NCBI GenBank assembly: GCA_018268085.1
Contig: JAFDXE010000002.1
Location: 62,001 to 126,000, forward strand
From: Bacteroidota bacterium
GTDB lineage: Bacteria; Bacteroidota; Bacteroidia; Chitinophagales; Chitinophagaceae
Direction of reading: 5' to 3'
Length of the DNA stretch: 64,000 bases
A program made the position numbers and the translations under genes. The notes beneath the pieces are model-generated. The model was given only the letters and a program-made list of their open reading frames with translations, was not told where the DNA came from and did not search any database. Positions 15,974 to 25,112 of the stretch are shown one piece after another; the stretch's first letter is position 1, and the number at the start of each line of letters is the position of its first letter.

Positions 15974-17902
15974 ATGTTGTTAGGATTACAAAACGTAACA
16001 TTTGAATTTGGTGCAAGAACGATCGTGGAAGACGCCACCTGGCATATACAGCCCAACGAAAGAATTGGGCTTATTGGATACAATGGTACCGGTAAATCCA
16101 CCTTATTAAAAGTACTCACCGGCCAGTATTCCCCGGCAAAAGGCACTGTTGAAAAAGGGCGGGAAACCACCATCGGTTTTTTACACCAGGATTTATTGGG
16201 ATTTGATACGGAGGATTCTATCCTGGATGTTGCGCTGGGTGCATTTGAGCGGGTAAAGCAACTGGAAAAAGAAATTGAATTGCTGGGTGAGGAATTATCG
16301 AAAACCGGTGACGAACAGTTGGCGCATCAGTATGCAGATCTGTTACATGAAATGGAAGTGCTGGATGGTTATAGCATTCATCATAGGACAGAAGAAATTT
16401 TACAGGGATTAGGCTTCAGCAATGCAGAACTTAAAAAGCAGTATAAAAATTTTAGCGGGGGCTGGCGCATGAGGGTATTGCTGGCTAAGATGATCCTGCA
16501 ACGCCCGGATGTTTTATTATTGGATGAACCTACCAACCACCTTGATCTGCCAAGTATTGAATGGCTGGAAAAATATTTGCTTCATTACCCGGGTGCCGTG
16601 GTTATCGTTTCACATGATCGTTTTTTCCTCGACAGAATGGTAACGAAAGTGGTAGAATTATACCAGCAGCAATTGCATTTCTATGCCGGTAACTATACCA
16701 ACTATGAAATTGAAAAGGCATTGAGGGTAGATATTCAGAAAAAAGCATTTGAGAATCAGCAGGATTATATCCGGCAACAGGAAAGATTTGTTGAACGATT
16801 TAAAGCCAAAGCCAGTAAGGCGGCACAGGCGCAGAGTATCGTAAAACGATTAGACAAACTGGAACGCATAGAAGATGTGGAGATTGAACGACCAAATATG
16901 AAGATCAATTTCTCTGTTGATAAACAACCGGGAAAGATCATCTGTACCCTGAAGCATATCACTAAAAGTTTTAAAGACGTTCAAATCGTTGAAAATACCG
17001 GGGCAGAAATAGATCGTGGCGATAAGATAGCTTTAATAGGCGCAAATGGTAAGGGGAAATCAACCTTGTTAAGAATTATTGCCGGAGTAGAAACATTTGA
17101 AGGTGAACGGGAATGGGGACATAATGTTGTAGAATCTTTTTATGCACAGCACCAGTTGGAAGCGTTGCGGCTCGACAATGATATATTGGAAGAAATGAAA
17201 GAAGCCCGCAGTGGAAAGAACGACCTGGAATTGAGAAGTTTATTGGGGGCATTTTTATTTAGCGGCGATTCTGTTGAAAAGAAAATAAAAGTATTAAGTG
17301 GTGGTGAACGTGCACGTATTGCATTGGCAAAGGTAATAGCCAGTAAAGCCAATTTTTTAATGCTGGATGAACCAACGAACCACCTGGATATCCATTCCGT
17401 AGATTTATTAGTAGAGGCACTGAATAAATATGAAGGAAGCCTGATTTTGGTAAGTCATGATCGTTATTTCATCAGCAGGCTTGCGAATAAAATATGGGAA
17501 ATAGATGATCTGAAAATAAGAGAGTTTAAAGGTACTTATGCAGAATGGGAAGAATGGAAAGAAAGAAGAGCGAAGGCGGAAGCAGAAATGAAAAAAGCGG
17601 AAAAAGCAGACGTTGTGGTAAAAGTGGAAACACCTGTGAAGCCGGAAAAGGAATCGCCAAAACCGGATAATAAGAAGGAACTCCAGAAAGTAAAGCATAA
17701 GTTTAAACAGTTGGAAGAAAAGCTGGCAGTGTTAAATAAGAAGAAATCGGAGCTGGAATCGGCACTGGCATCACCTGAAATTTATAGCGACAAAACCAAA
17801 TTCCTGAAAGCTGAAACAGATTATAACAATGCAGTGAAAGAATTAAATGAAGCAAATGCTGAATATGAAATTGTTTTTGAAAAGATAATGGAACTGGAGT
17901 AA
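15974..17902 (+). CDS. ABC-F family ATP-binding cassette ATPase
   Basis: A 642-residue soluble ABC-F protein with two nucleotide-binding domains. Domain 1 has Walker A GYNGTGKS (~residue 36), signature NFSGGWRMR and Walker B LLLDEPTNHLD; domain 2 has GANGKGKS, VLSGGERAR and LMLDEPTNHLD. The interdomain linker (~240-320) holds the positively charged P-site-tRNA interaction motif region (QQERFVERFKAKASKAAQAQ). The C-terminus is a long Lys/Glu-rich coiled coil (~550-642). ABC-F proteins act on the ribosome in translation or antibiotic protection. The C-terminal coil suggests the Uup/YdiF-like housekeeping group over a dedicated resistance factor, but substrate specificity is not readable. Confidence 0.9.
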   Translation: MLLGLQNVTFEFGARTIVEDATWHIQPNERIGLIGYNGTGKSTLLKVLTGQYSPAKGTVEKGRETTIGFLHQDLLGFDTEDSILDVALGAFERVKQLEKEIELLGEELSKTGDEQLAHQYADLLHEMEVLDGYSIHHRTEEILQGLGFSNAELKKQYKNFSGGWRMRVLLAKMILQRPDVLLLDEPTNHLDLPSIEWLEKYLLHYPGAVVIVSHDRFFLDRMVTKVVELYQQQLHFYAGNYTNYEIEKALRVDIQKKAFENQQDYIRQQERFVERFKAKASKAAQAQSIVKRLDKLERIEDVEIERPNMKINFSVDKQPGKIICTLKHITKSFKDVQIVENTGAEIDRGDKIALIGANGKGKSTLLRIIAGVETFEGEREWGHNVVESFYAQHQLEALRLDNDILEEMKEARSGKNDLELRSLLGAFLFSGDSVEKKIKVLSGGERARIALAKVIASKANFLMLDEPTNHLDIHSVDLLVEALNKYEGSLILVSHDRYFISRLANKIWEIDDLKIREFKGTYAEWEEWKERRAKAEAEMKKAEKADVVVKVETPVKPEKESPKPDNKKELQKVKHKFKQLEEKLAVLNKKKSELESALASPEIYSDKTKFLKAETDYNNAVKELNEANAEYEIVFEKIMELE

Positions 17903-17988
17903 TCTGTTATATGTTAGAGATATGCAAAAGATAAGGGTTGTATTAAACGATGTAGTATCATTTACATCTTAAGAATAAAACAAGCCCC

Positions 17989-18819
17989 ATGATAAATTTA
18001 TCTGGTTCATTTTTCAAAAAGTTTTTGCTGTTTTCATTTTTAGCAGCAAGTGTAATAATAGCCCAAGCCCAGCGGCCTGAACATAAAAGCAGGGAATACA
18101 GACAACAGGGGAATGGAAATAATCGCAGGCCCAATCAATCAACTCGTCCTCAATTTGATCCAAACAGGAGACATGACGGATATGAAAGAGGAACGCGACC
18201 TCCCCGTACGATGCCCACTGTGAATGCACCAGCTAACCGGGGAGCTTCAGCAAACAGGTTCCCACATGTAAACAGGGATTTCAGGGAACACCGCATACGC
18301 ATTGCTCCACGCCCGGATTACCTCTATGTAAATCATGCATACAGGAGAACCTATTACAGGGCTCCAGTATATAGTGCACACAATCCCTGCTGGAGATATA
18401 CATATCTTCCTGCCCGCAGAACAGTCATCAGCAGTTTTCCTTTTAGTTTTGTAACAATCAATTTTGGTGGTTTCGGTTACCGTTATTACAATGGAACTTT
18501 TTATCAACCTTTCAACAATTCATTTATCGTGGTGGCGCCACCGATAGGGTTACCTGTTACGGTGCTTCCGTTTGGATACAGTAGAATTTTTGTAAACAGT
18601 AGCCCGTACTACTATTACAACGGTACTTATTACAATGATTATAACGATGGTTACCAGGTGGTAGCTCCTCCGGTTGGAGCCTTAGTGGAAAGTATTCCGC
18701 AGGGTTATGAAACGATAACAATTGATGGCGAAACCTATTATAAAGTTGATGGTGTGCAGTATAAGCCGGAAGTGCAGGATAATGGTGAGATCTGGTATCG
18801 TGTGTTAAAAGTTAACTGA
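17989..18819 (+). CDS. DUF6515-like secreted protein
   Basis: A 276-residue secreted protein. Signal peptide (to about residue 27), a basic Arg/Asn/Gln-rich low-complexity stretch (~30-105), then short tyrosine-rich beta repeats: two copies of the pattern (Y)YYNGT(F/Y)Y ... VVAPP(I/V)G ... (V/I)(L/P).GY, and a terminal YKVDGVQYKPEVQDNGEIWYRVLKV. This matches what I know as DUF6515-type proteins of Bacteroidota, which have no experimental role. It follows the ABC-F gene by 86 bp on the same strand. Confidence 0.68.
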   Translation: MINLSGSFFKKFLLFSFLAASVIIAQAQRPEHKSREYRQQGNGNNRRPNQSTRPQFDPNRRHDGYERGTRPPRTMPTVNAPANRGASANRFPHVNRDFREHRIRIAPRPDYLYVNHAYRRTYYRAPVYSAHNPCWRYTYLPARRTVISSFPFSFVTINFGGFGYRYYNGTFYQPFNNSFIVVAPPIGLPVTVLPFGYSRIFVNSSPYYYYNGTYYNDYNDGYQVVAPPVGALVESIPQGYETITIDGETYYKVDGVQYKPEVQDNGEIWYRVLKVN

Positions 18820-18883
18820 TTCAACGGAAAAGAATAGTATCCTCTTTTTGCTCAACTTAACTTAATGCTGTAATCTCCATTAA

Positions 18884-19444
18884 TTAGTCGTATTGTTTGA
18901 ATCCAATTTTATTCCTGGCGGGCAAAGGCTTCTGTTGTTTTTCTATCAATTCCTTTAATACCATAAAAATATGCTCAATGTCTTTCTTATTCCCTTTCAC
19001 TTCCTTTTCAAGTTTGCCAAGCTGAAGTAAAATATCTTTATGGGTTACTGCATATTCTCGGAGTTTGGTAAATACCCTGATGATCCGGATGTTTACTTCT
19101 ATGGCAATATCGCTGTTTAAAATACTCGACAACATAGCTACGCCCTGCTCAGTAAATACATAGGGAAGTTTTCTTCTACCACCCCACCCTGTTATTTCGG
19201 GTGTAAAACTTGATGTCGCATTTTGCGATATCAAGTTATTGTATTCTTTAGTAGTGAGCGTGAACATAAAATCTTTTGGAAAACGTTTCAAATTTCTTTT
19301 AACCTGTTCATTTAAACGTCTCGTTTCCACTTTGTACATATCGGCAAGATCCTGATCCATCATAACTTTCTGCCCACGTACAACATAAATCCTGTTTAGA
19401 ATTTTTTGTTCAACAACCAGTAGTTGTAATTCTTTATTGCGCAT
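18884..19444 (-). CDS. ORF6N domain-containing DNA-binding protein
   Basis: A 186-residue protein with an N-terminal ORF6N domain (residues ~7-110: IYVVRGQKVMMDQDLADMYKVETRRLNEQVKRN, FPKDFMFTL, then GGRRKLPYVFTEQGVAMLSS) and a C-terminal alpha-helical/coiled region. ORF6N is related to KilA-N and is found in phage, mobile-element and regulatory proteins. The ATG at 19444 gives the standard family start; the frame is open upstream to 19567 but without similarity. The sequence coding LISQNATSS is itself a near-perfect palindrome that recurs twice upstream. Function is unknown; a DNA-binding regulator or toxin-type role is possible. Confidence 0.78.
   Translation of the reverse strand: MRNKELQLLVVEQKILNRIYVVRGQKVMMDQDLADMYKVETRRLNEQVKRNLKRFPKDFMFTLTTKEYNNLISQNATSSFTPEITGWGGRRKLPYVFTEQGVAMLSSILNSDIAIEVNIRIIRVFTKLREYAVTHKDILLQLGKLEKEVKGNKKDIEHIFMVLKELIEKQQKPLPARNKIGFKQYD
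19207..19237. repeat. Palindrome copy 1 (inside the ORF6N gene)
   Basis: AACTTGATGTCGCA - TTT - TGCGATATCAAGTT: 14-bp arms with one mismatch (GTC against GATATC). It encodes ISQNATS in the ORF6N protein. Confidence 0.8.
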
Positions 19445-19685
19445 ATTTAGCGTATTAATAGATAAATGTAAACCATTCAATAAATTCATCTCTGTGAGAA
19501 AATACCTGGCAAAAAGTTTTTTTACCCTGAATTTTTTGTTGAAAATACCCGGGTAAACACGTGTCAATATCTATGGATTTACTTAAGCTGTGTTTTTTTA
19601 AAAGAGGGCAAGTGGAAATTTAATGGCTGGCTGCATACTTTGCTAACTGACTCCGGTGCGAATTAAAGCAGGGAGCAACATTGAT

Positions 19686-19718
19686 AAACTTGATGTCGCA
19701 AATTGCGATATCAAGTTT
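19686..19718. repeat. Palindrome copy 2
   Basis: AAACTTGATGTCGCA - AAT - TGCGATATCAAGTTT: 15-bp arms with the same single mismatch as copy 1, in the same orientation. Confidence 0.85.
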
Positions 19719-19920
19719 ACAGGATAGCTTTCAATAAATAAAATGTTTAAGCAAGAAAACCTGTATTTTAAATTTAAATATTCTGAAAACGATTTTTTAG
19801 TGTATCCGTTACTGTTATATTTACCAGGCATGCTTAAAATAAAATAATATTTAAAATACTTTCCAGATCGCTTTTATGCGAAGATCAAACCAAACTGTTT
19901 CATTCATTTTTATTTACTCA

Positions 19921-19951
19921 ATCTTGATGTCGCAATTTGCGATATCAAGAT
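19921..19951. repeat. Palindrome copy 3
   Basis: ATCTTGATGTCGCA - ATT - TGCGATATCAAGAT: 14-bp arms. One outer pair differs from copies 1 and 2 on both arms in a compensating way (ATC...GAT against AAC...GTT). Confidence 0.85.
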
Positions 19952-20152
19952 ACTCAGCAGTAAACTGATTTTACCTAATGGTACGTCCTGGCCACAGGAA
20001 ATAGTTTTAATTCTTTGTGTAATACCTGGATATCCCGATACGAATAAACTTACACTCATTGATACCAGGAAAGTTTCTATTAATGTGCCTGCTGCAATTG
20101 CTGCCAACCTTATGTTGGTGAATATTTCTTAAAAAGAAAAACTAAAAAGACA

Positions 20153-21409
20153 CTACCGTTTCAGAATTTTAAAAGTTTTCTTTGAGGCATCAGTTCGTAT
20201 AACAAGAAAGTATATGCCTGCCGGAAATTTCTTCATATCTATTTTAGTAAGATCACCGAATGGAAAATAGTTTGTTTGCAATTGTTGTCCGACTGCATTG
20301 AACAGTTTCGCATTTTTAATAGCAGGCAAAGTATAATTCACAACCAGGAAATCGCTCACCGGGTTAGGATATATTAATGTAGTATTCGTAATAACGCTGT
20401 CGATTGCTGCAATGGTAATTTGCTCAGCAATTGTATCTGCAGTAAAACAGTCTTTTGAAACAGTGAGGCTTACCATATAATTTCCGTTTGATAAATAGTG
20501 ATGAGAAGGATTTTCCTCTGCAGATATTTGCCCATCACCAAATTGCCAACTGTACCTTTCCCCGTTTGAAGACTGATTAACAAATGATATCAACGTTTCG
20601 TTAAGTTTGGTATAATTGAAGGCAGCAGATGGTGTATAGGATCCAACTTTCCATTTGGTTAAATTGTTGTACACAACTGATTTTACCGCTTCTTTTATCA
20701 GTGCTGCATTCGTTGACGGGATAGTATAGTTATATCCCGACAACGTTGGATCTTTCTGAAACAAGACAGTAGCAAAACAACAGGCTGCTGCAAAAGAGCC
20801 TGCCGGGGAAGGATGGCTATTGTCGGAAGCATATAATTCAATCGCCGGATATTGTTCTCTTATATATTTCCACACTGCGCCAACAGGAGAAACAACTGCA
20901 TTGTTTTGTTCAGTCATTTCCATATATCGTTTATACAGCAAACTATCCATACCGGCATAGGTACATACCGGCGGCCATTCGGCACAGTTAGTATTGTCTC
21001 CGTTCTTTCTGCCCCAGGTCATATAAAAAACGGTTTCGCAGCAATGGTTGTACAGGTTAATTACACTATCGAGTTTATGTGCATAAGGAAATACATCTGA
21101 TGTTACCATTGAATCAGGAAAAGAAGGTAGCTGGCTTTGTTCCTGCAGCACTACAAAATCCCAGTTACCAGCTTGTATCTTATTTAATGAAGTTGTATTA
21201 CTGAAATGCCCCTGCAATGTATAGCCGCCGGGTGCATTCATATCTGTTACCAGCGTATCTCCCAGTGATAAGGCAAATGATTTTGTAATTGCAGGAAGGT
21301 TATTATTGCCGGTATAGCTGTTGCCGAGGAACAAGGCTCGTTTGGTTGACTGGCCAATGGCAGCATCCATCAAAAAAAGCAATATAACTACGGGCAATAA
21401 TTTTTTCAC
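20153..21409 (-). CDS. SGNH-hydrolase-like protein with PKD and T9SS sorting domains
   Basis: A 418-residue secreted protein. Signal peptide (1-19); SGNH/GDSL-like domain with nucleophile Ser31 in FLGNSYTGNNN, an oxyanion-type Gly (APGGYTLQGH), NWDFVVLQEQSQ, and the catalytic Asp/His block YASDNSHPSPAG (~residue 195). A PKD domain follows (~255-325, WQFGDGQISAEENPSHHY), and then a type A T9SS sorting domain (YPNPVSDFLVVNY ... PAGIYFLVIRT). It is predicted to be exported by the Por system and anchored or released at the cell surface. The substrate (carbohydrate ester or similar) is unknown. Confidence 0.85.
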   Translation of the reverse strand: MKKLLPVVILLFLMDAAIGQSTKRALFLGNSYTGNNNLPAITKSFALSLGDTLVTDMNAPGGYTLQGHFSNTTSLNKIQAGNWDFVVLQEQSQLPSFPDSMVTSDVFPYAHKLDSVINLYNHCCETVFYMTWGRKNGDNTNCAEWPPVCTYAGMDSLLYKRYMEMTEQNNAVVSPVGAVWKYIREQYPAIELYASDNSHPSPAGSFAAACCFATVLFQKDPTLSGYNYTIPSTNAALIKEAVKSVVYNNLTKWKVGSYTPSAAFNYTKLNETLISFVNQSSNGERYSWQFGDGQISAEENPSHHYLSNGNYMVSLTVSKDCFTADTIAEQITIAAIDSVITNTTLIYPNPVSDFLVVNYTLPAIKNAKLFNAVGQQLQTNYFPFGDLTKIDMKKFPAGIYFLVIRTDASKKTFKILKR

Positions 21410-21609
21410 AGGGGGAAGATAAAAAACTTATGGGAAATTGGGCGGTAAGCAGTTTGTAGTTTGTTCGGTTCGTGGGGCCTGAAACGGGGCGGACAGTTGT
21501 TTCATTCCTGTAATAAAACGAAAACAGTGAAACGAAAATGAATGATCAATTTCGTTTCACTGAATACCATCAAATGCCCAACGCAAATTATAAATGATAT
21601 TTCTATTCT

Positions 21610-24123
21610 TTATTCAAACAAATCCCCCTGCCCACCAGGCTTCTCTTTCACTTCCCATTCCATCTCCACCGATTTGGAAAAATCTACCAGCTTTGCCCCT
21701 ACTGCTTTCCAGCCCATTACTTCTACCATCTTATCTACCTTAAATTTTGCTTTGTTTACCTGTTGTCCTCTTCCTGTCTGCACTTTCAGTATTGGCGATT
21801 CCTCGGTAGTTACCATTTCCAGCCGGTTGCCTTTTCCTTCTTTAATAAAATAAAATTTACTGTGTAAGGTGGTGGTTTCAATTTTAAATCGTTTGATATT
21901 GTACTGCAGTTTTTCATTGTCGAGGTACACTGCTGTTACCACTTTTTCCGGATTGTATTTCTCCAGCAACAAGATCTTATCTACATCAAAACGCTGGGTT
22001 AATTCCTGGTCGAGAATTTCATAATTTCCATCATTGTATATTGCCAGCAAGCGATCTTCCGGCTCAAACTTGCCCAGCAATTCTCCTTTCTCTTCCGTAT
22101 TTAACCGGCCATAAGTATTATCAAACCAGAGCTTTTTAGCGCCCAGGGTTGATTTACCTGTTTCTTTAAACTTCACTGTTTTAACCGGGTATTTTGTAAC
22201 CTGGTTACCAATGCTACCCCGGTTCTTTATTTCCAGTTCTTCAAAATAAAAATCAAATTCTTTCTTTTTAGCGGCACATCCCGGCGTGAGAATTATTTTT
22301 ACTACTTCCGCTTCTCCATTCGGGTTTGAGCTGAAATAATTCACCTTACTGTTCTCTGCTCCTTTTGTAAGATCATATTCTTTATCTCTTGTAATTCCCG
22401 TTACATTAAAACGTTTCGCAAAACTGATCTTGGATTTTCCATCCATGTAAATCATATTGTATGTGGTACGTTCATCTCCTTTCTGGAAAACAGCAACATG
22501 TAAAATATCTTTGCCTATAAAAACCTTTTCCGCCACTTTCACCACTTTCATCTTCCCCGCTTTGGTAAATGCAATGATGTCATCCAGGTCGGACACTTCC
22601 GCAACAAACTCATCTTTCTTTAACCCGCTGCCCACAAAACCATCGGTATAATTTACATACAGTTTCGTATTGGCAATGGCTACGGTTTTTGCCTGGATCA
22701 CATCAAATAGTTTGATCTCCGTTTTGCGCTCTCTTCCCTTACCATATTTTTTCAGCAGGTTCTCATAATAGGCTACGGCAAAATCAACCAGGTTGGCCAG
22801 GTCATGCTTTACTTTCTTTATTTCAGCTTCCAGGTTTTTGATCTGGTCTATAAGGTCGTCGATATCAAGTTTGTAAATTCTGCGGACAGGCTTTTCCGTG
22901 AGTTTCAATATATCTTCACGGGTTATTTCTCGTTTCAGTAATTTTTTAAACGGAACAAATGCCTTATCTATCGCAACAATCACCTTATCCCAGGTTTCAT
23001 GTTTCTTTTCCAGTTCCTTGTATATCTTCTCTTCAAAGAATATTTTTTCCAGGGAAGTGTAATGCCATTTTTCCTGCAGCTCGCCTAATTTGATCTCCAG
23101 TTCTTTCTGTAAAAGGTCTTTTGTTTTGTCGGCAGAAATTTTCAATAACTCCGTTACGCTTAAAAACCTCGGCTTATCTTCTACAATTACACAGGCATTA
23201 GGTGAAATACTCACTTCACAATCTGTGAATGCATATAAAGCATCGATGGTGATATCAGGTGAAATTCCCTGCGCCAGTTCAATAATAATTTCAATATCTG
23301 CCGCTGTATGATCAGTAACTTTTTTAATCTTGATTTTTCCCTGGTCGGTTGCTTTTACAATACTATCCATTAACTGTGTAGTAGTAACGCCATAAGGAAC
23401 ACTTTTGATCACCAGTGTTTTCTTATCCTGTTCTTCAATTAGTGCCCGTACTCTTATTTTACCGCCGCGTTTTCCTTCATTATAATTACTTGCATCCATC
23501 GTTCCGCCTGTTTGAAAATCGGGTAGAATTTCAAATTTCCTGCCCCGCAGGTATTTGATAGATGCTTCAATGAGTTCACAAAAATTATGAGGGAGGATCT
23601 TTGTTGCCAGTCCAACTGCAATACCTTCTGCTCCCTGCGCCAGCAACAACGGGAATTTCATTGGCAATGTAATGGGTTCGTTTTTGCGACCATCATAACT
23701 CAACTGCCAGTTGGTTGTTTTGGCGTTGAATGCAACTTCCAGTGCAAACTTGCTCAACCTCGCTTCTATATAACGCGGTGCTGCTGCATCATCTCCTGTT
23801 CTAACATCGCCCCAGTTTCCCTGTGTTTCAATGAGCAGATCTTTCTGACCGAGATTTACAATGGCATCCCCGATACTGGCATCGCCATGCGGATGGTATT
23901 GCATACTTTGCCCGATGATATTGGCTACTTTATTAAAACGCCCGTCGTCCATTTCCTTCATCGCATGCAAAATGCGGCGCTGCACCGGTTTCAATCCATC
24001 TTCCACCGCCGGTACTGCACGCTCCAGTATTACATAGCTGGCATAATCGAGGAACCAGGTTTTATATTGTCCGCTTACGCCTGTTTCTCCATGTAAAAAT
24101 TCTTCTTTTTCTTTCTTAGCCAT
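21610..24123 (-). CDS. parC: DNA topoisomerase IV subunit A
   Basis: An 837-residue type IIA topoisomerase breakage-reunion subunit. The catalytic Tyr118 lies in AAPRYIEARLS, the winged-helix/quinolone pocket around YHPHGDASIGDAIV (76-89), the coiled-coil C-gate at ~340-460, and a degenerate C-terminal beta-propeller after ~490. No canonical GyrA box (QRRGGKG) is visible, which supports ParC over GyrA. Its pairing with parE in one operon agrees. The residue equivalent to quinolone-determinant Ser83 of E. coli GyrA is Ala82 here, with Asp86 conserved. It lies 37 bp downstream of the DUF1835 gene. Confidence 0.92.
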   Translation of the reverse strand: MAKKEKEEFLHGETGVSGQYKTWFLDYASYVILERAVPAVEDGLKPVQRRILHAMKEMDDGRFNKVANIIGQSMQYHPHGDASIGDAIVNLGQKDLLIETQGNWGDVRTGDDAAAPRYIEARLSKFALEVAFNAKTTNWQLSYDGRKNEPITLPMKFPLLLAQGAEGIAVGLATKILPHNFCELIEASIKYLRGRKFEILPDFQTGGTMDASNYNEGKRGGKIRVRALIEEQDKKTLVIKSVPYGVTTTQLMDSIVKATDQGKIKIKKVTDHTAADIEIIIELAQGISPDITIDALYAFTDCEVSISPNACVIVEDKPRFLSVTELLKISADKTKDLLQKELEIKLGELQEKWHYTSLEKIFFEEKIYKELEKKHETWDKVIVAIDKAFVPFKKLLKREITREDILKLTEKPVRRIYKLDIDDLIDQIKNLEAEIKKVKHDLANLVDFAVAYYENLLKKYGKGRERKTEIKLFDVIQAKTVAIANTKLYVNYTDGFVGSGLKKDEFVAEVSDLDDIIAFTKAGKMKVVKVAEKVFIGKDILHVAVFQKGDERTTYNMIYMDGKSKISFAKRFNVTGITRDKEYDLTKGAENSKVNYFSSNPNGEAEVVKIILTPGCAAKKKEFDFYFEELEIKNRGSIGNQVTKYPVKTVKFKETGKSTLGAKKLWFDNTYGRLNTEEKGELLGKFEPEDRLLAIYNDGNYEILDQELTQRFDVDKILLLEKYNPEKVVTAVYLDNEKLQYNIKRFKIETTTLHSKFYFIKEGKGNRLEMVTTEESPILKVQTGRGQQVNKAKFKVDKMVEVMGWKAVGAKLVDFSKSVEMEWEVKEKPGGQGDLFE

Positions 24124-24160
24124 TGTAGTAGTTAGTTCCGTTTACGGGTAAATATTGTAG

Positions 24161-24994
24161 TTAAACACCGGCTTCCGTTAATTCCTTTGCCTTCCATTTT
24201 ATTTCAAAATCCTTCATATTGCCTACTTTTCCCTGCACATCAAACATATCCTGGGCAATCATCGTTTTCAATCTCCACAACAGGTATGCATCACCGGTAG
24301 TGTGTTTCGATTTACTTAAATAGTTATGAATCACCTTAGATGCTTTCTGCCAATCGGGAGTTATAAATTTTTTAAGTTCCGCATCATAAAAGTCATAATC
24401 TTTCTGATCCAGTTTCTTTCCTCCTTCCAGCAGGCGAATGCCTTTGTGTTCGTTGCAGATCCTTGTCCATTCATCCGGATCTACTTCAAATTCACTCAAT
24501 GTAATTTCTCTCGCAAGCTTTTTTGCTTTTAAAAATTCCTTCGCCGGAATTTCATGCAACCAGTTCGGGTAAAAAATATTTCCTTTCTCATTAATAAAAG
24601 GCAGGTTGTTGAGGTAAAGAATAAATACTCTTCCCTGGAATTCTTTCATGTAATGCAGGAGCCAGTAATAACCGCTTACATCATGTTTATTCTGCGCCGC
24701 CCATATCCATATTTTTTCTGCTTCATTCCTGCGCATCGTTCCTACCAGTTCTGCTGCCGTTTTATAATCGTCTGCTTCTTCGGTTTCTGTTTTTCCTTCG
24801 TAATCGCCGCCCGATAATACTTCTCTCCACCATTGTTTACGGGCTTCAATGCCTTCGCCAACATAAATATTATCCAACGGACCAACCGCATAATCATCTT
24901 TTATCTGTACCACTTCGCCGGCAAGGGATTCATCCAATGCTATGGCCTCGTTTAAAATTTTTACATCGGGTTCGTTAAAAACTATATGTATCAT
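24161..24994 (-). CDS. DUF1835/DUF3658 domain protein
   Basis: A 277-residue cytosolic protein. The N-terminal DUF1835 domain (MIHIVFNEPDVKILNEA... through DDYAVGPLDN, then KIWIWAAQNKHDVSGYYWLLHYM) is followed by a DUF3658-like C-terminal helical region. The function of these domains is not established. The gene sits between parE and parC on the same strand, an arrangement that suggests co-expression with topoisomerase IV. A heptad array occupies the parE-DUF1835 gap immediately before its ATG. Confidence 0.82.
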   Translation of the reverse strand: MIHIVFNEPDVKILNEAIALDESLAGEVVQIKDDYAVGPLDNIYVGEGIEARKQWWREVLSGGDYEGKTETEEADDYKTAAELVGTMRRNEAEKIWIWAAQNKHDVSGYYWLLHYMKEFQGRVFILYLNNLPFINEKGNIFYPNWLHEIPAKEFLKAKKLAREITLSEFEVDPDEWTRICNEHKGIRLLEGGKKLDQKDYDFYDAELKKFITPDWQKASKVIHNYLSKSKHTTGDAYLLWRLKTMIAQDMFDVQGKVGNMKDFEIKWKAKELTEAGV

Positions 24995-24997
24995 TTT

Positions 24998-25060
24998 GAA
25001 TGCTGAATTATGAATGTTGAATTTTGAATGATGAATGCTGAATTATGAATTATCAATTGT
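24998..25060. repeat. GAATNNT heptanucleotide array
   Basis: Nine consecutive 7-bp units: GAATGCT, GAATTAT, GAATGTT, GAATTTT, GAATGAT, GAATGCT, GAATTAT, GAATTAT, CAATTGT. It has the same consensus as the array at 7681. A less regular TTATTNN run (about 25083-25110) continues toward the parE stop. Confidence 0.82.
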
Positions 25061-25112
25061 TATTGCAGAACTTTCATCTTCATTGCTTATTCTTATTTTT
25101 TATTTCTTATTA

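Larger units (their letters stand above)
19445..20152. other. 708-bp region without a recognisable gene
   Basis: Only short open frames are present (for example minus-strand 19643-19831 and 19910-20107, both reading through a palindrome copy). None resembles a known family, and both strands are open in the second half. The two palindromes are the only structure I can defend. It may be a degraded locus. Confidence 0.45.

Noticed and set aside
22858..22873. GATATCAAGTTTG inside parC resembling the ORF6N palindrome arm
   Set aside because: Only one arm is present and it is explained by the coding sequence for LDIDD.
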